Shown piece by piece: positions 26,785 to 37,389 of a stretch of DNA of 64,000 bases. The position numbers and the translations under genes are program-made. Every line of letters starts with the position of its first letter. Position 1 is the first letter of the stretch. A model generated the notes under the pieces. The model was not told the DNA's origin. It saw only the letters and a program-made list of their open reading frames with translations, and made no database searches. Origin of the DNA: Epiperipatus broadwayi (lineage: Eukaryota; Onychophora; Udeonychophora; Euonychophora; Peripatidae); contig JAQFVV010006200.1 in assembly GCA_028023455.1 (NCBI GenBank), forward strand, positions 4,629,860 through 4,693,859, read 5' to 3'.

Positions 26785-26939
26785 AATCTTATAAAACTAG
26801 CGCTTCCATTGAGATAGTTTTATTTACTTTCCTCAAAATCTTAAAATGACCTTTACCATAATAATAATGATGACGATGATGATAATTGAATACTTTCTTG
26901 CTCAGGAATTAATTAATAAAAATTTCAAACATTAGAAAT

Positions 26940-27015
26940 GATAACGTTGAAACAGCAATTCATGGACTTTGAGCTCCAGAGTCGGTCATTCTACCTTTGC
27001 ATTAAATCATGTAAA
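26940..27015 (-). mobile_element. tRNA-like SINE fragment, family F
   Basis: On the minus strand the order is ATGATTTAATGCAAAGG, GAATGACCGACTCTGGAGCT, CAAAGTCCATGAATTGCTG. The same order appears at 44285-44345, 42170-42260 and, more weakly, 35755-35850, always on the minus strand. The ACTCTGGAGCTCAAGG-type centre looks like an anticodon arm, followed by a B-box remnant. This copy is short. Confidence 0.5.
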
Positions 27016-27339
27016 ATCTCTACAATAATTCTATGTAACTTTTTGAAAAATATGTATACTTTTGAGTCTTTTCAGAAACTATATTAAGTCCGATTTGTCC
27101 AACACTTAAATGCTTAACAATTTCTTTTCACCAGTACTATTATAATTAATAGTTACTTATTAATAAGCAGGGTCATACTAGCTTCAAAAGCAGAGAGAGT
27201 AAAAAGAAAAAGAACCCTTAAAAATGAGTCTTATACAATGACTGTAAATAAAATCTGATACCATAAACATATTTCATATTTTAGATTGGTTATTTAAACG
27301 GTTTATTTTGTATACAATATTGCAATTTTCTTTTCAAAC

Positions 27340-27450
27340 AACAAGCATTGGTGGTCGAGAGGTCAGCGACAGCTGCTTTACAAGCAGTTGTCCCAGGTTT
27401 CGAGTTCGCTTTCATGCTGATGCTATGACACATGAGAAGAAAAAAAAAGT
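27340..27450 (+). mobile_element. tRNA-derived SINE, family A2, copy 2
   Basis: It shares the first ~60 bases with copy 1 (GCATTGGTGGTCGAGAGG, then CTGCTTTACAAGCAG), then differs in the T-arm, where the B box reads CGAGTTCGCTT. The acceptor 3' strand is CTGATGC. An A-rich tail ends near 27450. No clear target-site duplication was found. The overlapping minus-strand 76-codon frame is a shadow. Confidence 0.8.
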
Positions 27451-27721
27451 TATGTTTTTCCCGAAAGATTTCAACTTCTTGCCTAATTGAAAATTTACAT
27501 TGCATTGTTATTTCAACCATATCAATTCACAATAATATAGTACTGGTAATATATATTTTTAAAAAGTACATCACACATGTATATATAAAAACAATGCACA
27601 ATACTAGCTGAAATCTTTATAAAATATTTGAATTCTCCATAGCTATATTCTTTCAGCCACACACACCCTGTAAATAATGAGGTTTATTTAAACCTTTTTG
27701 AATTAATGATCTCAGTCTTTT

Positions 27722-27822
27722 TAGTGTCTATATAAACATATTAGAACATAGATAAAAAGGTTGCTTTGACAACATATTGAGATTGTTATTAATATTAGTA
27801 TTATTTAGGTGTGGACTATATA
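27722..27822 (+). repeat. Dispersed repeat D, copy 3
   Basis: The stretch starts with AGTGTCTATATAAACATATT, also seen at 4780-4800, and ends with GGTTGCTTTGACAACATATT, GAGATTGTTATTAATATTAG and TTTAGGTGTGGAC. These are the repeat D landmarks in order. The shared upstream motif extends the repeat unit beyond the part seen at 22.9 kb. Confidence 0.55.
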
Positions 27823-28401
27823 TATATTGAATTAAATATTTATATGGATTTTATTATATAGATATGAGGAAATATCATCCATTAAATAGAGATACACTTT
27901 TAAGAAACTATCATTTACTACTAATTGATGATTCCTGAGAAAAAGCAAGTTTTTCTCATAATAATGAGGGTCTTTAAAGCAAAATAGGTCCTCTTTTAAT
28001 TTAAACCTAAGTTCTCTATTTAATGGATGTTATCTCACATATATGTATATGTGCATTGTAATGGTAGAAATCTGAGTTAATTTTTTTTGTGTATTCTGAA
28101 TTAAGTTTAAAATCTGAACTTTATGTATGTATTTTTTGTTCTCTTTTATTTCTAAAAGAAAAGGAGTTTCATATCTAAATATGTTGCTAGAATATTAATA
28201 TTTTGAAATTTTTATTTTACAACAATACATTATTATTATATTACTTTTGATACTTTTGATTTAGTGCACTCATTATTATTTATATGTTCAGATTATGAAA
28301 TATAATTAATATTGTAAAGATGTTTTTGTTTTCACAACATATATGATTGTGAAATAAATATATGTGTATTGTTATTATTATTATTTTGACATTGAAGTTA
28401 A

Positions 28402-28514
<113 letters not shown>

Positions 28515-28519
28515 TGTTG

Positions 28520-30730
28520 TTAAAGTTGGACTTTAAAATTAAGAATGCTATTGGATTTAACAGTAGAAGAAAATTTTTATGATTGCCATAGACATGTAAC
28601 ATCAATAAAAATAAAAACAACAACAACAACATTTTTTTTGAGAGAGATAAAAGTAGTTGTGGATGGAATATCATTTTGTTGCTGCTTCTCCTTATGTTTC
28701 CTATTTATGCTTGTACTATTTTAAATCAGTTTTATTCTGATGTTTATTTACTAATATGATTTGATCATCTAAAGATAAGAATCAATTACTTTTATTAAGG
28801 TAACTTATTTATTTAAAAAGTTGATGCTAATATAAAGAAAACTATGAAGTAGAAAATATCTATATTTATCTAAAGACTGCAGAGAACTGAGAGTTCAGAG
28901 AGCATACAAGAAGCAAGCTATTAGATAATATCAAAATAAAGGTGTAATTTTGTAGTAAAGTAAGTTCAGGAAATGAACAAGAAAAGTTTGTATAGATCTT
29001 TGGAAATATTGATATTTAATAATTTGCTGCTATATTGAAATATCTTATCAATTAGTATTGTTTTATTATCAATAGATTAATCTTGAAGCTGAAATGTGTT
29101 AATTAAAATGTCCTAACTCCATTAAAATCAAAACTGCATTCATTCGACATTATCAAAAATAATAAAGAATTTTTTTTTCTTTTCGATATTACATACATAC
29201 AAGCTTTAAAAAAATATTCGAAAACTTTAAATTTGGATAAAACCTTAATGCTATCAATATTTACAAAATCAAGGAAGGATTTTTAAATCAATCAAAACAT
29301 CATGGCAGTTGTGTTGCTCTGGACAATATTAAAGACAATTCAGATTGTATGGAAATATGATATTCGTTTTTTTTTTTGTAAAAATATGTCTTCTTTTATT
29401 TAATAAGATTGATAATTTTATACATGTTTTTGTTTAAAAAAAAAGTGATTGTAATAATTTTAGTTTACTATTTGTAGATATATATGAGTGTGCTGTGTTT
29501 TAAGATGAGAGAAAGGTAAAATATCTATAGATCTTTATTTCTATATTTAAATTGATTTAATTAAGTTTGATACATTAATGTATATATTGTCTTATTACTG
29601 AATTATTGTAATCAATAAAAAAAAAAACTTTCTCTCATTCTTGAAACATCTGCATATAACTAACTGCATTTTCTTCGTAATTCATAAAACTCATAAAACA
29701 GGGTATTAAATATTGGCAAAGTTAAATTCAAGACAATATAGGTTATCGTATAATTATCTGTTTGTTGATAAAATGTAGATTAATAAATTATATATTTTTT
29801 TTGTAATTAAACTTATGTTAAATTTAAAATATTTGAAGTCTTTATTAATTTATAGTTTCGCACATCTATATATATATAATCGCGAACATATTTCAGTTGT
29901 AAATTATTTTCTTTTAAGCAATTGAAATTCGTTCGCATGAGTAAAACAAGTGTCTAGATAAGATTAATTCAAATTAAATGTCATAAGTAAACAATATTAA
30001 AAGAGTTATATGCTTATGACTTAAAAAGGGTTGTATTTAAACATTAGAAAGAAGTCGGTGCATATTTTACTCCTTTTTTCCGAGCTCTAGGAAAGCATAT
30101 TTATTTATTTATTATTGATGATTGATATAACAAGGGCTTAAATTTTGTATGCATCATTAGATTGACCGATTTATAACTTTGTGTAGAAGTCCACTCCAGT
30201 GGTCGATTATAGTATATATACATATAAGAGGAGTAAGCTATTCTTAAGGCTATGGTTAAATAGCATTCTGTATATTAATAAAGGTAATGAGTAGAATGAA
30301 TCCATATATTCTTGAAATTTTGATGTTCATAAGATTACTTTTGGCAATAATGATAAGAAGTATAGAGTGAAATTAATATATCAAACAGATAAAATATGGT
30401 ATTAATTATTATTAAACTACTAATTAATTATATAAGAATGAAGATTGATTTTTTTTTTTTACTTTAATAATGAAATAAAAATTAATAAAGATAAACATCA
30501 AATTAGCATAGCCTAATATTTAGATATTAAGAAGAGTAAATCATTTTCTATAAGGCTATAAATAAATAGCACCCAATATTTACAAAGGTCAAAATATGAA
30601 TCCACCTTTTCTTAAAACTTTTATTTTTTATAAATTTACTTTAGCCAATAGTGGTGAAATTCAGAGTGAAATTAATACTTAACTCTTTTTACCCTAAGCC
30701 GCCATTTTTAATTTTAAAAAAAATTACAAC
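28520..30730. other. AT-rich DNA, nothing recognised
   Basis: No supported gene or repeat family. There are several poly-T and poly-A runs. One pair of related short segments (around 30220-30420 and 30530-30690) shares phrases such as AGAGTGAAATTAATA and AGGCTAT, which hints at a diverged tandem duplication of about 305 bp. Confidence 0.45.
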
Positions 30731-30731
30731 A

Positions 30732-31166
30732 TATATAATTTATAACAAATAATTTAATATATCCAGCACACAGTTCTTTTCAAAATAGTTCATATATATC
30801 TAATATAGAAATAAAACAAACTAACTCCTTTTTTTTTAAAACTTGATTTTTTATGACTATAATCATGAAAAAGAAACCCAACGTTTCGACTATTTTTTAT
30901 AGTCTTTTTCAAGGCACACTAAAATAAAATATATATACAATAAATATCACATATTCCAAAAATAATAATAATAATAATAATTTAATTTTTTTTTTTTTTT
31001 GGAATATGTGATATTTATTGTATATATATTTTATTTTAGTGGGCCTTGAAAAAGACTATAAAAAATAGTCGAAACATTGGGTTTCTTTTTCATGATTATA
31101 GTCATAAAAAATCAAGTTTTTTTAAAAAAGGAGTTAGTTTGTTTTATTTTTATATAATTTATAACA
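30732..31166. mobile_element. Long foldback repeat with Penelope/hammerhead-like stem-loop
   Basis: Arms of about 150 bp (30808-30962 and 30998-31152) are inverted complements with only a few mismatches, around a short AAT/poly-T centre. Each arm holds CCTTGAAAAAGACTAT, a loop, then ATAGTCGAAACRTTGGG: a short stem (GACTAT/ATAGTC) followed by GAAAC. This has the shape of hammerhead stem II plus GAAA, with CTGATGA replaced by TTGAAAAA. A 16-bp direct repeat TATATAATTTATAACA at 30732-30747 and 31151-31166 may be a target-site duplication. I infer a remnant of inverted terminal repeats of a Penelope-like or non-autonomous element. Confidence 0.65.
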
Positions 31167-31679
31167 TATCTTCTGTTTGAATATAGTAAATATAAAAATA
31201 TATACAATGTTAGAACCAGCAAATATGAAAGAATGTAATAAAGCTAATAAAATAGTCATTACCTAAAAAAATTTAAGAAAAAAAGAGATGTTTATTTTTA
31301 CATTGTTTCACAAATTCTAAATTTTGAAAGGTAATTGTTAAAATGACAATTTCATAGATAGCTTCATCACATTTGTCATAAAATGCTGAGAAAATTGATA
31401 TATAACTTGTCTTACCTGAGATAATTTTTTATAGTAAAAATTATTAAAACTATATGATTGGTGACTTTCATTTTTACTAGCAGATTCAGATCTTATCCTT
31501 TCATACAGGATATTTGCTAGTCCTTCCAGACAGGAGATCTGTTAGAAATGTTTGGTTTTAGTGAGGGCAAAAAAAAAAATAACAGTAAGAACAGTGCATG
31601 AGATATTATGCAAAGAGAACTTTAGTAAACTGTAATTTATGAAAGCAACAAAATATTTTTTTTATTATGAACACTGATT

Positions 31680-31740
31680 ATGATGTATGAGAGTGGATGA
31701 CAGAGGGTGTTTGAAAGTCTATGTTCAAGAGATTATTACA
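31680..31740 (+). repeat. Worn fragment of the hammerhead SINE tRNA-like domain
   Basis: TATGAGAGTGGATGACAGAG, followed by GGTGTTTGAAAGTCTATGTTC, parallels the TGAGATAGTGTGGAGAG and GTGAAAGTCTG...TTCAAATCCC section seen at 60155-60210. It is incomplete and decayed. Confidence 0.4.
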
Positions 31741-32594
31741 AAATTGTAATAAATGAATACAATACTACTGTAATCATGCAATAATTGAATGAGCATATAA
31801 ACAATCATATAAATAAAATCATAATATATCTTGGTTATGGAATATGATTGAGTCTGAATGTATATGTTTTTATATCATTGCAATGTAAATTGCCTAAAAT
31901 TCAATAGCATATTTATTGTTTTCTACATATATTTATACATAAAAAATAAGTAATAAAACTAATTGAATGCTCACTGATTTCTGGCCAAAACATTATCATC
32001 CATTTCAAATTTGAATCCAGTCATGAAGGCATTAGATGTGATTACCATGTTTGTCCTTGCAGATAAAAAATGACTCCAATTCTTTTTTTTTTTGACATTG
32101 CAGCTTCCAAATCTGAACTGTCATAAACATGAGCTTCTAAAAAAAGACTTACAAAGACATGCATTGGCAATTTCATATCCATATCAAGTGGTAAGAGAAT
32201 GCAATTGAGCTGTAAAAAAGCTTTACAGTTCATAAATGTAAAAAAACTGAGAAAAATAATAATAATGGAGTTTGACTTAAAGATTTTTCCAGGATATGAA
32301 GAGTACAGTAGAATAAGTTCATTATCTCATTTTTCAAAAATATTGAAAATTTTAACTTGAAAAATTTATAGAAAGATAAAAACATATATTGTAGAAAATA
32401 GTTTGGTTTTTAGAGAGGGAAAAATGCAGGCGATGCTATTGATGTTATTAGAATGATTTCAGAGAGATGTACTGAAAAAATTAAGAAATTGGTATATGTT
32501 TTGTGAATTTGGAAAATGCATTTCATAGAATAATTTTTAATAAATTTATGACTATCTTGAAAAATAATGAAGTATTTTGAAAAAGAGAACATTG

Positions 32595-32694
32595 ATGTCT
32601 TGCATTGGTGGTCGAGAGATCAGCACGACTGCCGTACAAGAAGTTGCCCGGGTTGCGGGTTCATGTCCCGGCCGATGCTATGACACTTGAAAAA
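32595..32694 (+). mobile_element. tRNA-derived SINE, family A2, copy 3, inside LINE A
   Basis: A 15-bp direct repeat AAAAAGAGAACATTG flanks the insertion (32580-32594 and 32695-32709). The element has the family start GCATTGGTGGTCGAGAGATC, a variant anticodon arm ACTGCCGTACAAG, a B-box-like GGGTTCATGTCCC and a CCGATGC end, then ATGACACTTG and a poly-A tail. It breaks the LINE A reverse transcriptase, so it inserted after LINE A. The nearby minus-strand 62-codon frame is its shadow. Confidence 0.9.
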
Positions 32695-33189
32695 AAAAAG
32701 AGAACATTGGTTTAAAATATTAGCATTGGACAAAAAAAAATTAGACTGGCAAATAATAAAACTTGAAGAAGTGAATATAGAAATAAAAGTTAAATAAGAA
32801 TGCTGCATATCACCTTTGCTTTTTAATGTTTATTTGGATGACATGTTAGATAAATATTTAGAGTGGAAGAGCTAATAAATTAATAAAATGTATAAGATTT
32901 GCAGATAATAAGACTCTTATAGCTAAAAATGAAAAGAATCTCAAGAATATACTGAATAAATTGAAGAAAATATATATGAAATATCAAATAAAAATTGAAT
33001 ATTAAGATCAAGTATTTATGAAAGGGAAATGATACAAAAAAGAATACAAATTGTAATTCATGAAAATATAGTTCAACAGATGAATGGATTTCGATATTTC
33101 AGTAATTGGTTGAATGAGAATAGAAAAAGTGAAGATGAAATTAAAAGAGATAAAGAAGACATTTATTAAAAAAAATAGTTTGTGGACCT

Positions 33190-34798
33190 CTGAAAGCCTT
33201 TGACTTGGTTCAGACCCATTGTCTCCTCAACCTTCTTAGCAAGTTCAACATACCATCTGGCATTATCAATATAATAGATAATCTTCTCAATAATAGGGAC
33301 ATTTGCATCTCCCTAAATGGGAGGATTTCTTCCTCTTTCTCTCCCATAAATTCCATTCAACAGATCTCCCACTACGCATCCTGCTTTTTATAATTTATAT
33401 TAATTAAATTCAAGCAGAATCTTCCTAATATATATACTGCAGCACTCAAGAAATCAATCCCTCATATCTTTCATGGATGACCTGGCTGTTTTTCTCCACT
33501 CCCAAAAGCTAATACCCAAACTTGTAGAAATTCTGCTTTTCCTCTGAGTATGGATTGATCTTTAACATGGGGAAAATCCTCAGCATGAAAGTTATCCTCC
33601 AGGAACACTATCACCTCTCTATTTTCTGCCAAACCCCCAAAATGTTTGGGTTTTTCAATCTTTAACTCCCCATCAGCAATGAGAAAAAACATACAAGAAT
33701 CACTTCTCCTCACTACTCACAAGATTACATCATCATCAAAAGCCTATATGTCTCTTTTTGCAAAGACCTCACTTCTCAACATCCTAGTGTTTCCAAGGAT
33801 TTCTTATTTCATGCTGGTCATCAATTTCTCACAACATTTTATTAGGAAAATAAACACTTTATGCTCAAAACGTTTCTAGAAGGGTATGACTGTAGTCATT
33901 AGCCTCAGAAATCTTCAAAAGCATATGAAACTCAATGGACTTTCACTTCATTTCATTGCAATGTTCCAATTCCAACATGCCTATAATACTATCCTAAAAA
34001 AAATTTCCTCAGTTCCCTGATGCATTATGCTTCACTGCTGTTTCCCCTCCTCCTGAGAAGAGCTGGTTGTTGTCTCTATTAGAGCACATCTCAAAATTTA
34101 TCAATATACCTATTAAACCAAATTCTCAAAAAATTAACTTTTGGGAGGCATATCATCTTATTAATAATGATGCTCCTCCTTGTCCATCCCTTTTACCCTT
34201 CTCTAATCATACCATAATTAAAAAATTCAAGCAGTGGCATCTGGAACTTAAATATTTAAGACTTTTTAATCAAGATAAACCTAAATGCTCTCCTTACAAA
34301 CCATTTTCTGGTCACCTGTAGGGGTTTCTTGTGCATAGATCAAATTTTTCCTTTATGTCATAGGGAAGATGAGACCATGTTGCATGTTTTCTATCATTGT
34401 ACCTCATTTCAATGTTATAGAGACATTATATCCTCCATCTATATAAGCCAGAAGCCCACTCTCACTACTCTGATTACTAGTATGGGCAATGGTGTGTTTC
34501 TGTCCATTAGGATTTCCACTTTCTTACTCTTTGCATATTGGTTGATTAGATGTATTCATATCTTTAATTCTACCATTGATAATCCCCATCAATTATTCAT
34601 ATCAAAACTTTGGACTATCCATGATAGAGACAAAAAATTAGCTCCTTTAGTTATTTTTAGACTGTATGGGACCTTCTTTCCATTGCAGATTTTACATTTA
34701 GTGTGTGATCCTCATCCTGGATTTGTTGTTAACTGTATTGTTTTCACCATTGTACTAATGTAAACACATTATATAATCAATAAAGTTCTTATGAGAGA
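33190..34798 (+). mobile_element. LINE B, 5'-truncated non-LTR retrotransposon nested in LINE A
   Basis: The element begins inside the RT A motif (KAFDLVQTHCLLNLLSKF, near 33195) and contains a broken region B. Around 33466-33500 it reads SFMDDLAVFLHS, the catalytic YxDD box as FMDD. Next come IFNMGKS and a long C-terminal frame (34329-34763). A polyadenylation signal AATAAA at about 34779-34784 precedes the 3' end near 34798. LINE A coding resumes directly after. Frameshifts and stops split the protein. Its base composition is more C/T-rich than LINE A, so it is a different family. Confidence 0.85.
34329..34763 (+). pseudogene. LINE B C-terminal region with a Cys/His zinc-knuckle-like motif
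   Basis: The 144-codon frame starts near CIDQIFPLCHREDETMLHVF followed by YHC. The Cys-x6-7-CH...H-x3-C arrangement is the cysteine/histidine motif commonly found at the C-terminal end of LINE ORF2 proteins, thought to help bind nucleic acid. The rest is hydrophobic with several tryptophans. The upstream frame 34067-34321 carries the preceding part, separated by one stop at 34319-34321. It is part of LINE B and not an independent gene; the start ATG is incidental. Confidence 0.7.
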
Positions 34799-35724
34799 AA
34801 AAAAGATTAATTAAATACTAAGTGTAAGGGGTATTGTGCAGTTATAAAATGTGAACGATGGTTAAAAAAATTAGGAACAAATTGAAAACCTTTGAGATGT
34901 GATCATGGAGAAATATAAATAAAATTAATTGATTAAATGAAATGACAAATGAGGAAATATTGAAAAGTGTAAATAAATAAAAAATTGATTGAGGAAATTA
35001 GAGATAGAAAGAAAAATTGAATTGGACATATACTAAAAAAAAAAAAAGAATTTTTAAGGATGATGTTTTGAAGAGAAAAACGAATGGAAACAAAAAAAAT
35101 AGGATAGAGAAAATTTGGACCATGAACAGAACTAAATGGAGAAATAGATAAATTGAAACTATGTAAGTATTCTCTGAATTTATCTATCAGACAGAATACT
35201 ATTGATTGATTGATAATTAAAAATGAATTATCTATTTATTTAGTTATGAAATTTTTGATTTGAGATTTTTTTTAGGCAGCTTAATACCAGTAAAAATGCT
35301 AACCAGAAAATAAATTTACTAATAGCTTTATTAAATCCTTCATTTTTGCCACTATAGCCAAGATGGAAAGCCATTAACCATGTGGTCCATAAATAGTGTC
35401 TGTTCTGTTTATTTACCAGGAAAGGTCCCAGAAATAGACAGCATATTTTCGGAATTTCTAAAATAAAATAAAAAGGTCCTAAAAATTAAAACATGATTGA
35501 CAAAATTATTCAGAAATGTTATTTGAGAAGAAACTATTCCCCAAATTTGGCACATTAAATGAATAACGCATTTATTTTGATAATATAAATAAAAAAACAT
35601 TTAGGTGACTTACACATTGGATGGAGAAATCATAGCCCTGCAGTGAAGTATTTAAGACTGATTTATTATTTTACTTCCTACTATATTATTGTACATTGCA
35701 TAATAAAAAAATCGAATGGCTTTA

Positions 35725-35870
35725 TTGAGTTCATAAAAAGTCCCAGCGCCTAATATGACAGCAATAAGCATGACCAATGGATACTAAGCTCCAAAATTTG
35801 CTACTGCACCAAACAACGCAGGGCACCTGATGCATTGCTAATAAAACATGAGGATACAAAATATATAATA
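35725..35870 (-). mobile_element. tRNA-like SINE fragment, family F, with 3' body
   Basis: It shares with 42140-42260 the string TTCATAAAAA followed by a C-rich junction and AGCGCCTAA. It then has a head-like part CCAATGGATACTAAGCTCCA, and later TTTGCTACTGCACC. The second copy aligns across the whole span and ends in AAATATAC-type sequence. Both are on the same strand. It is diverged, and the boundaries are approximate. Confidence 0.5.
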
Positions 35871-35915
35871 TACCTAATCAAATAAAAATATCAGTTATTG
35901 CTAAAAAAAAATCAG

Positions 35916-35918
<3 letters not shown>

Positions 35919-35993
<75 letters not shown>
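35919..35993. repeat. (ATT)n microsatellite, about 25 units
   Basis: A near-perfect 75-bp ATT array ending at ATTACTATG. Confidence 0.95.
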
Positions 35994-35997
<4 letters not shown>

Positions 35998-36460
35998 GTT
36001 TCAAAGCAAACTTTATTTGTACTTAAGAAAAGCCATTACATCAGTAAAAAGAACAAGAAAAAATGAGTACATCAAGAAACAAATGTTACAATTATTAGAC
36101 CAGTACAGTTCTCCAATTAATTCAATTGTCCATTAATGGATTAGAATGGGATGGCACTTGAATGAGATGAGTCCCGTGTTGGATTGTTTCGAATGATAGA
36201 TCTTCACAAAATGATTATAGCTTCATTCAATTAAGATAGTGTGGGTCTGGATGCCATTTGTTTTTGTCTCATTAAACATTTGACAATGTAAAGCTTAAAT
36301 CTCTAATAGATAAATTGAGAAAGTTAATAACAAAACTGAATATTGTGCATATAACAAAGCAACATCCATCCAACAGAGAAGGCTGTGTTATAAATATGAA
36401 AGAAGAAAGACTCTTATTTAAAAACAATGAATTACTTGCAGAAAGGTTTTATCATTTATA

Positions 36461-36618
36461 TTATTCAATGTTTTTCCGTATGATTTTCAATAGGCGATAA
36501 TCAAATGATCAGTACTGTTTTATGCAGACGATTACAAAGTTTTCATCCAGATACATAACTATGAAGATTTTGATAATATATAGGCAAATATTAATAATTT
36601 TTACAAAATATGTTTGGG
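36461..36618 (+). pseudogene. Reverse transcriptase fragment with intact YADD, Jockey/CR1-like
   Basis: In the frame starting at 36461 the translation begins LFNVFPYDFQ and, after two stops, continues SVLFYADDYKVFIQIHNY, EDFDNI, then NINNFYKI. This is the RT catalytic core around the YxDD box, with the usual following helix and the x-L-N-x-x-x-x-W-type region. Three in-frame stops show decay. It may belong to the same family as the fragment at 17104, which ends before this motif. The open frame 36315-36500 is in another frame and is not the RT. Confidence 0.8.
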
Positions 36619-36749
36619 GGTGATTATTAGAGTCTATCTTGCATGGTATATTCTTGGTGGATAAATGTTCTTGCTAGAGGTGATTGTGTAGGTTGGTGGA
36701 TGACAGTTTCGGCTGATTATTCGTTCCATGGGTAATATTTTTTTTTTAG

Positions 36750-37382
36750 TAAAAAAAAGTCATTTTAGTTTGTTGAGTTGTACTTAATATTTATATGCAT
36801 TTCATTCTTACTTGGAAAAAAGTGTGTTTGGGGGATTTTTTCTGGATTCACACACGGAAACTTATGAAACTTTGAACTATCTCTTGGGGGGATTTACTGC
36901 AGGTCACATGACTTGGTGTCTGACTTTATGTAGTTGTTATCGTTGAGAAAATGTTTGTTTTCTGTTTTGTGATTAATTTTTTTGGCAAACAAAAATTATT
37001 TTTATTTGTTGAATTGTACTTAATATCTATGTATATTCCATTCTTACTTGGAAAAAATACATTTTGAGGATTTTTCTGGGTTCAAACACGGGGACTTATG
37101 AAACTTTGAAGTAGCTCTTCTAGACTTTATTGTGGGTCACACGACTTAATAGTCGTCATTTTAATAAATTTTGTCGTTGAGAAAATGTTTGTATTCCAAG
37201 ATATTGTCGTGATTAATTATTTTTGTCAAAGAAAAGCCATTTTCACTTGTTGATTTGTACTTAATATCTTTGTATATTTGATTATTACTTAGAAAAAAGT
37301 GCATTTTGAGGATTTTTCTGAGTTCAAACACAGAGATCTATGAAACCTTGAAGTAGCTCTTCTAGAGTTTATTGCGGGACTG
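36750..37382 (+). repeat. Three-unit tandem repeat, period about 236-241 bp
   Basis: The landmark TGTTGAGTTGTACTTAATAT (with variants) lies at 36771, 37007 and 37248. Each unit then has ATTCTTACTTGGAAAAAA or a close variant, GGATTTTTCTG, TTCAAACACGG, ATGAAACTTTGAA and GTAGCTCTT. Units 1 and 2 continue with GGTCACACGACTT and CGTTGAGAAAATGTTTG. The third unit stops at TTGCGGGAC. It is a short satellite-like array with about 80-85% identity between units by eye. No reading frame is preserved. Confidence 0.85.
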
Positions 37383-37389
37383 TTTATTA

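Larger units (their letters stand above)
32270..35165 (+). mobile_element. Decayed LINE ('LINE A') interrupted by a SINE and by LINE B
   Basis: The coding remnants are colinear across two insertions. The region 32370-32590 reads NQFGF-like *FGF*RGKNAGDAIDVI, then RMISERCTEKIKKLVYV and a damaged 'F.KAF' segment. After the SINE, 32800-33000 reads NVYLDDMLD and RFADNKTLIAKNEKNL (catalytic FADD changed to FADN). After LINE B, 34795-35165 reads KRLIKY, GVL, then the conserved end with EEIRDRKKNWIGHILKK. The protein is a reverse transcriptase of a common metazoan LINE type. Stops are everywhere, so it is long dead. It is the oldest layer of this nest. Confidence 0.85.

Noticed and set aside
36750-37382. 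CRISPR array
   Set aside because: Units are about 240 bp with no short repeat-spacer pattern, and the sequence is eukaryotic in character.
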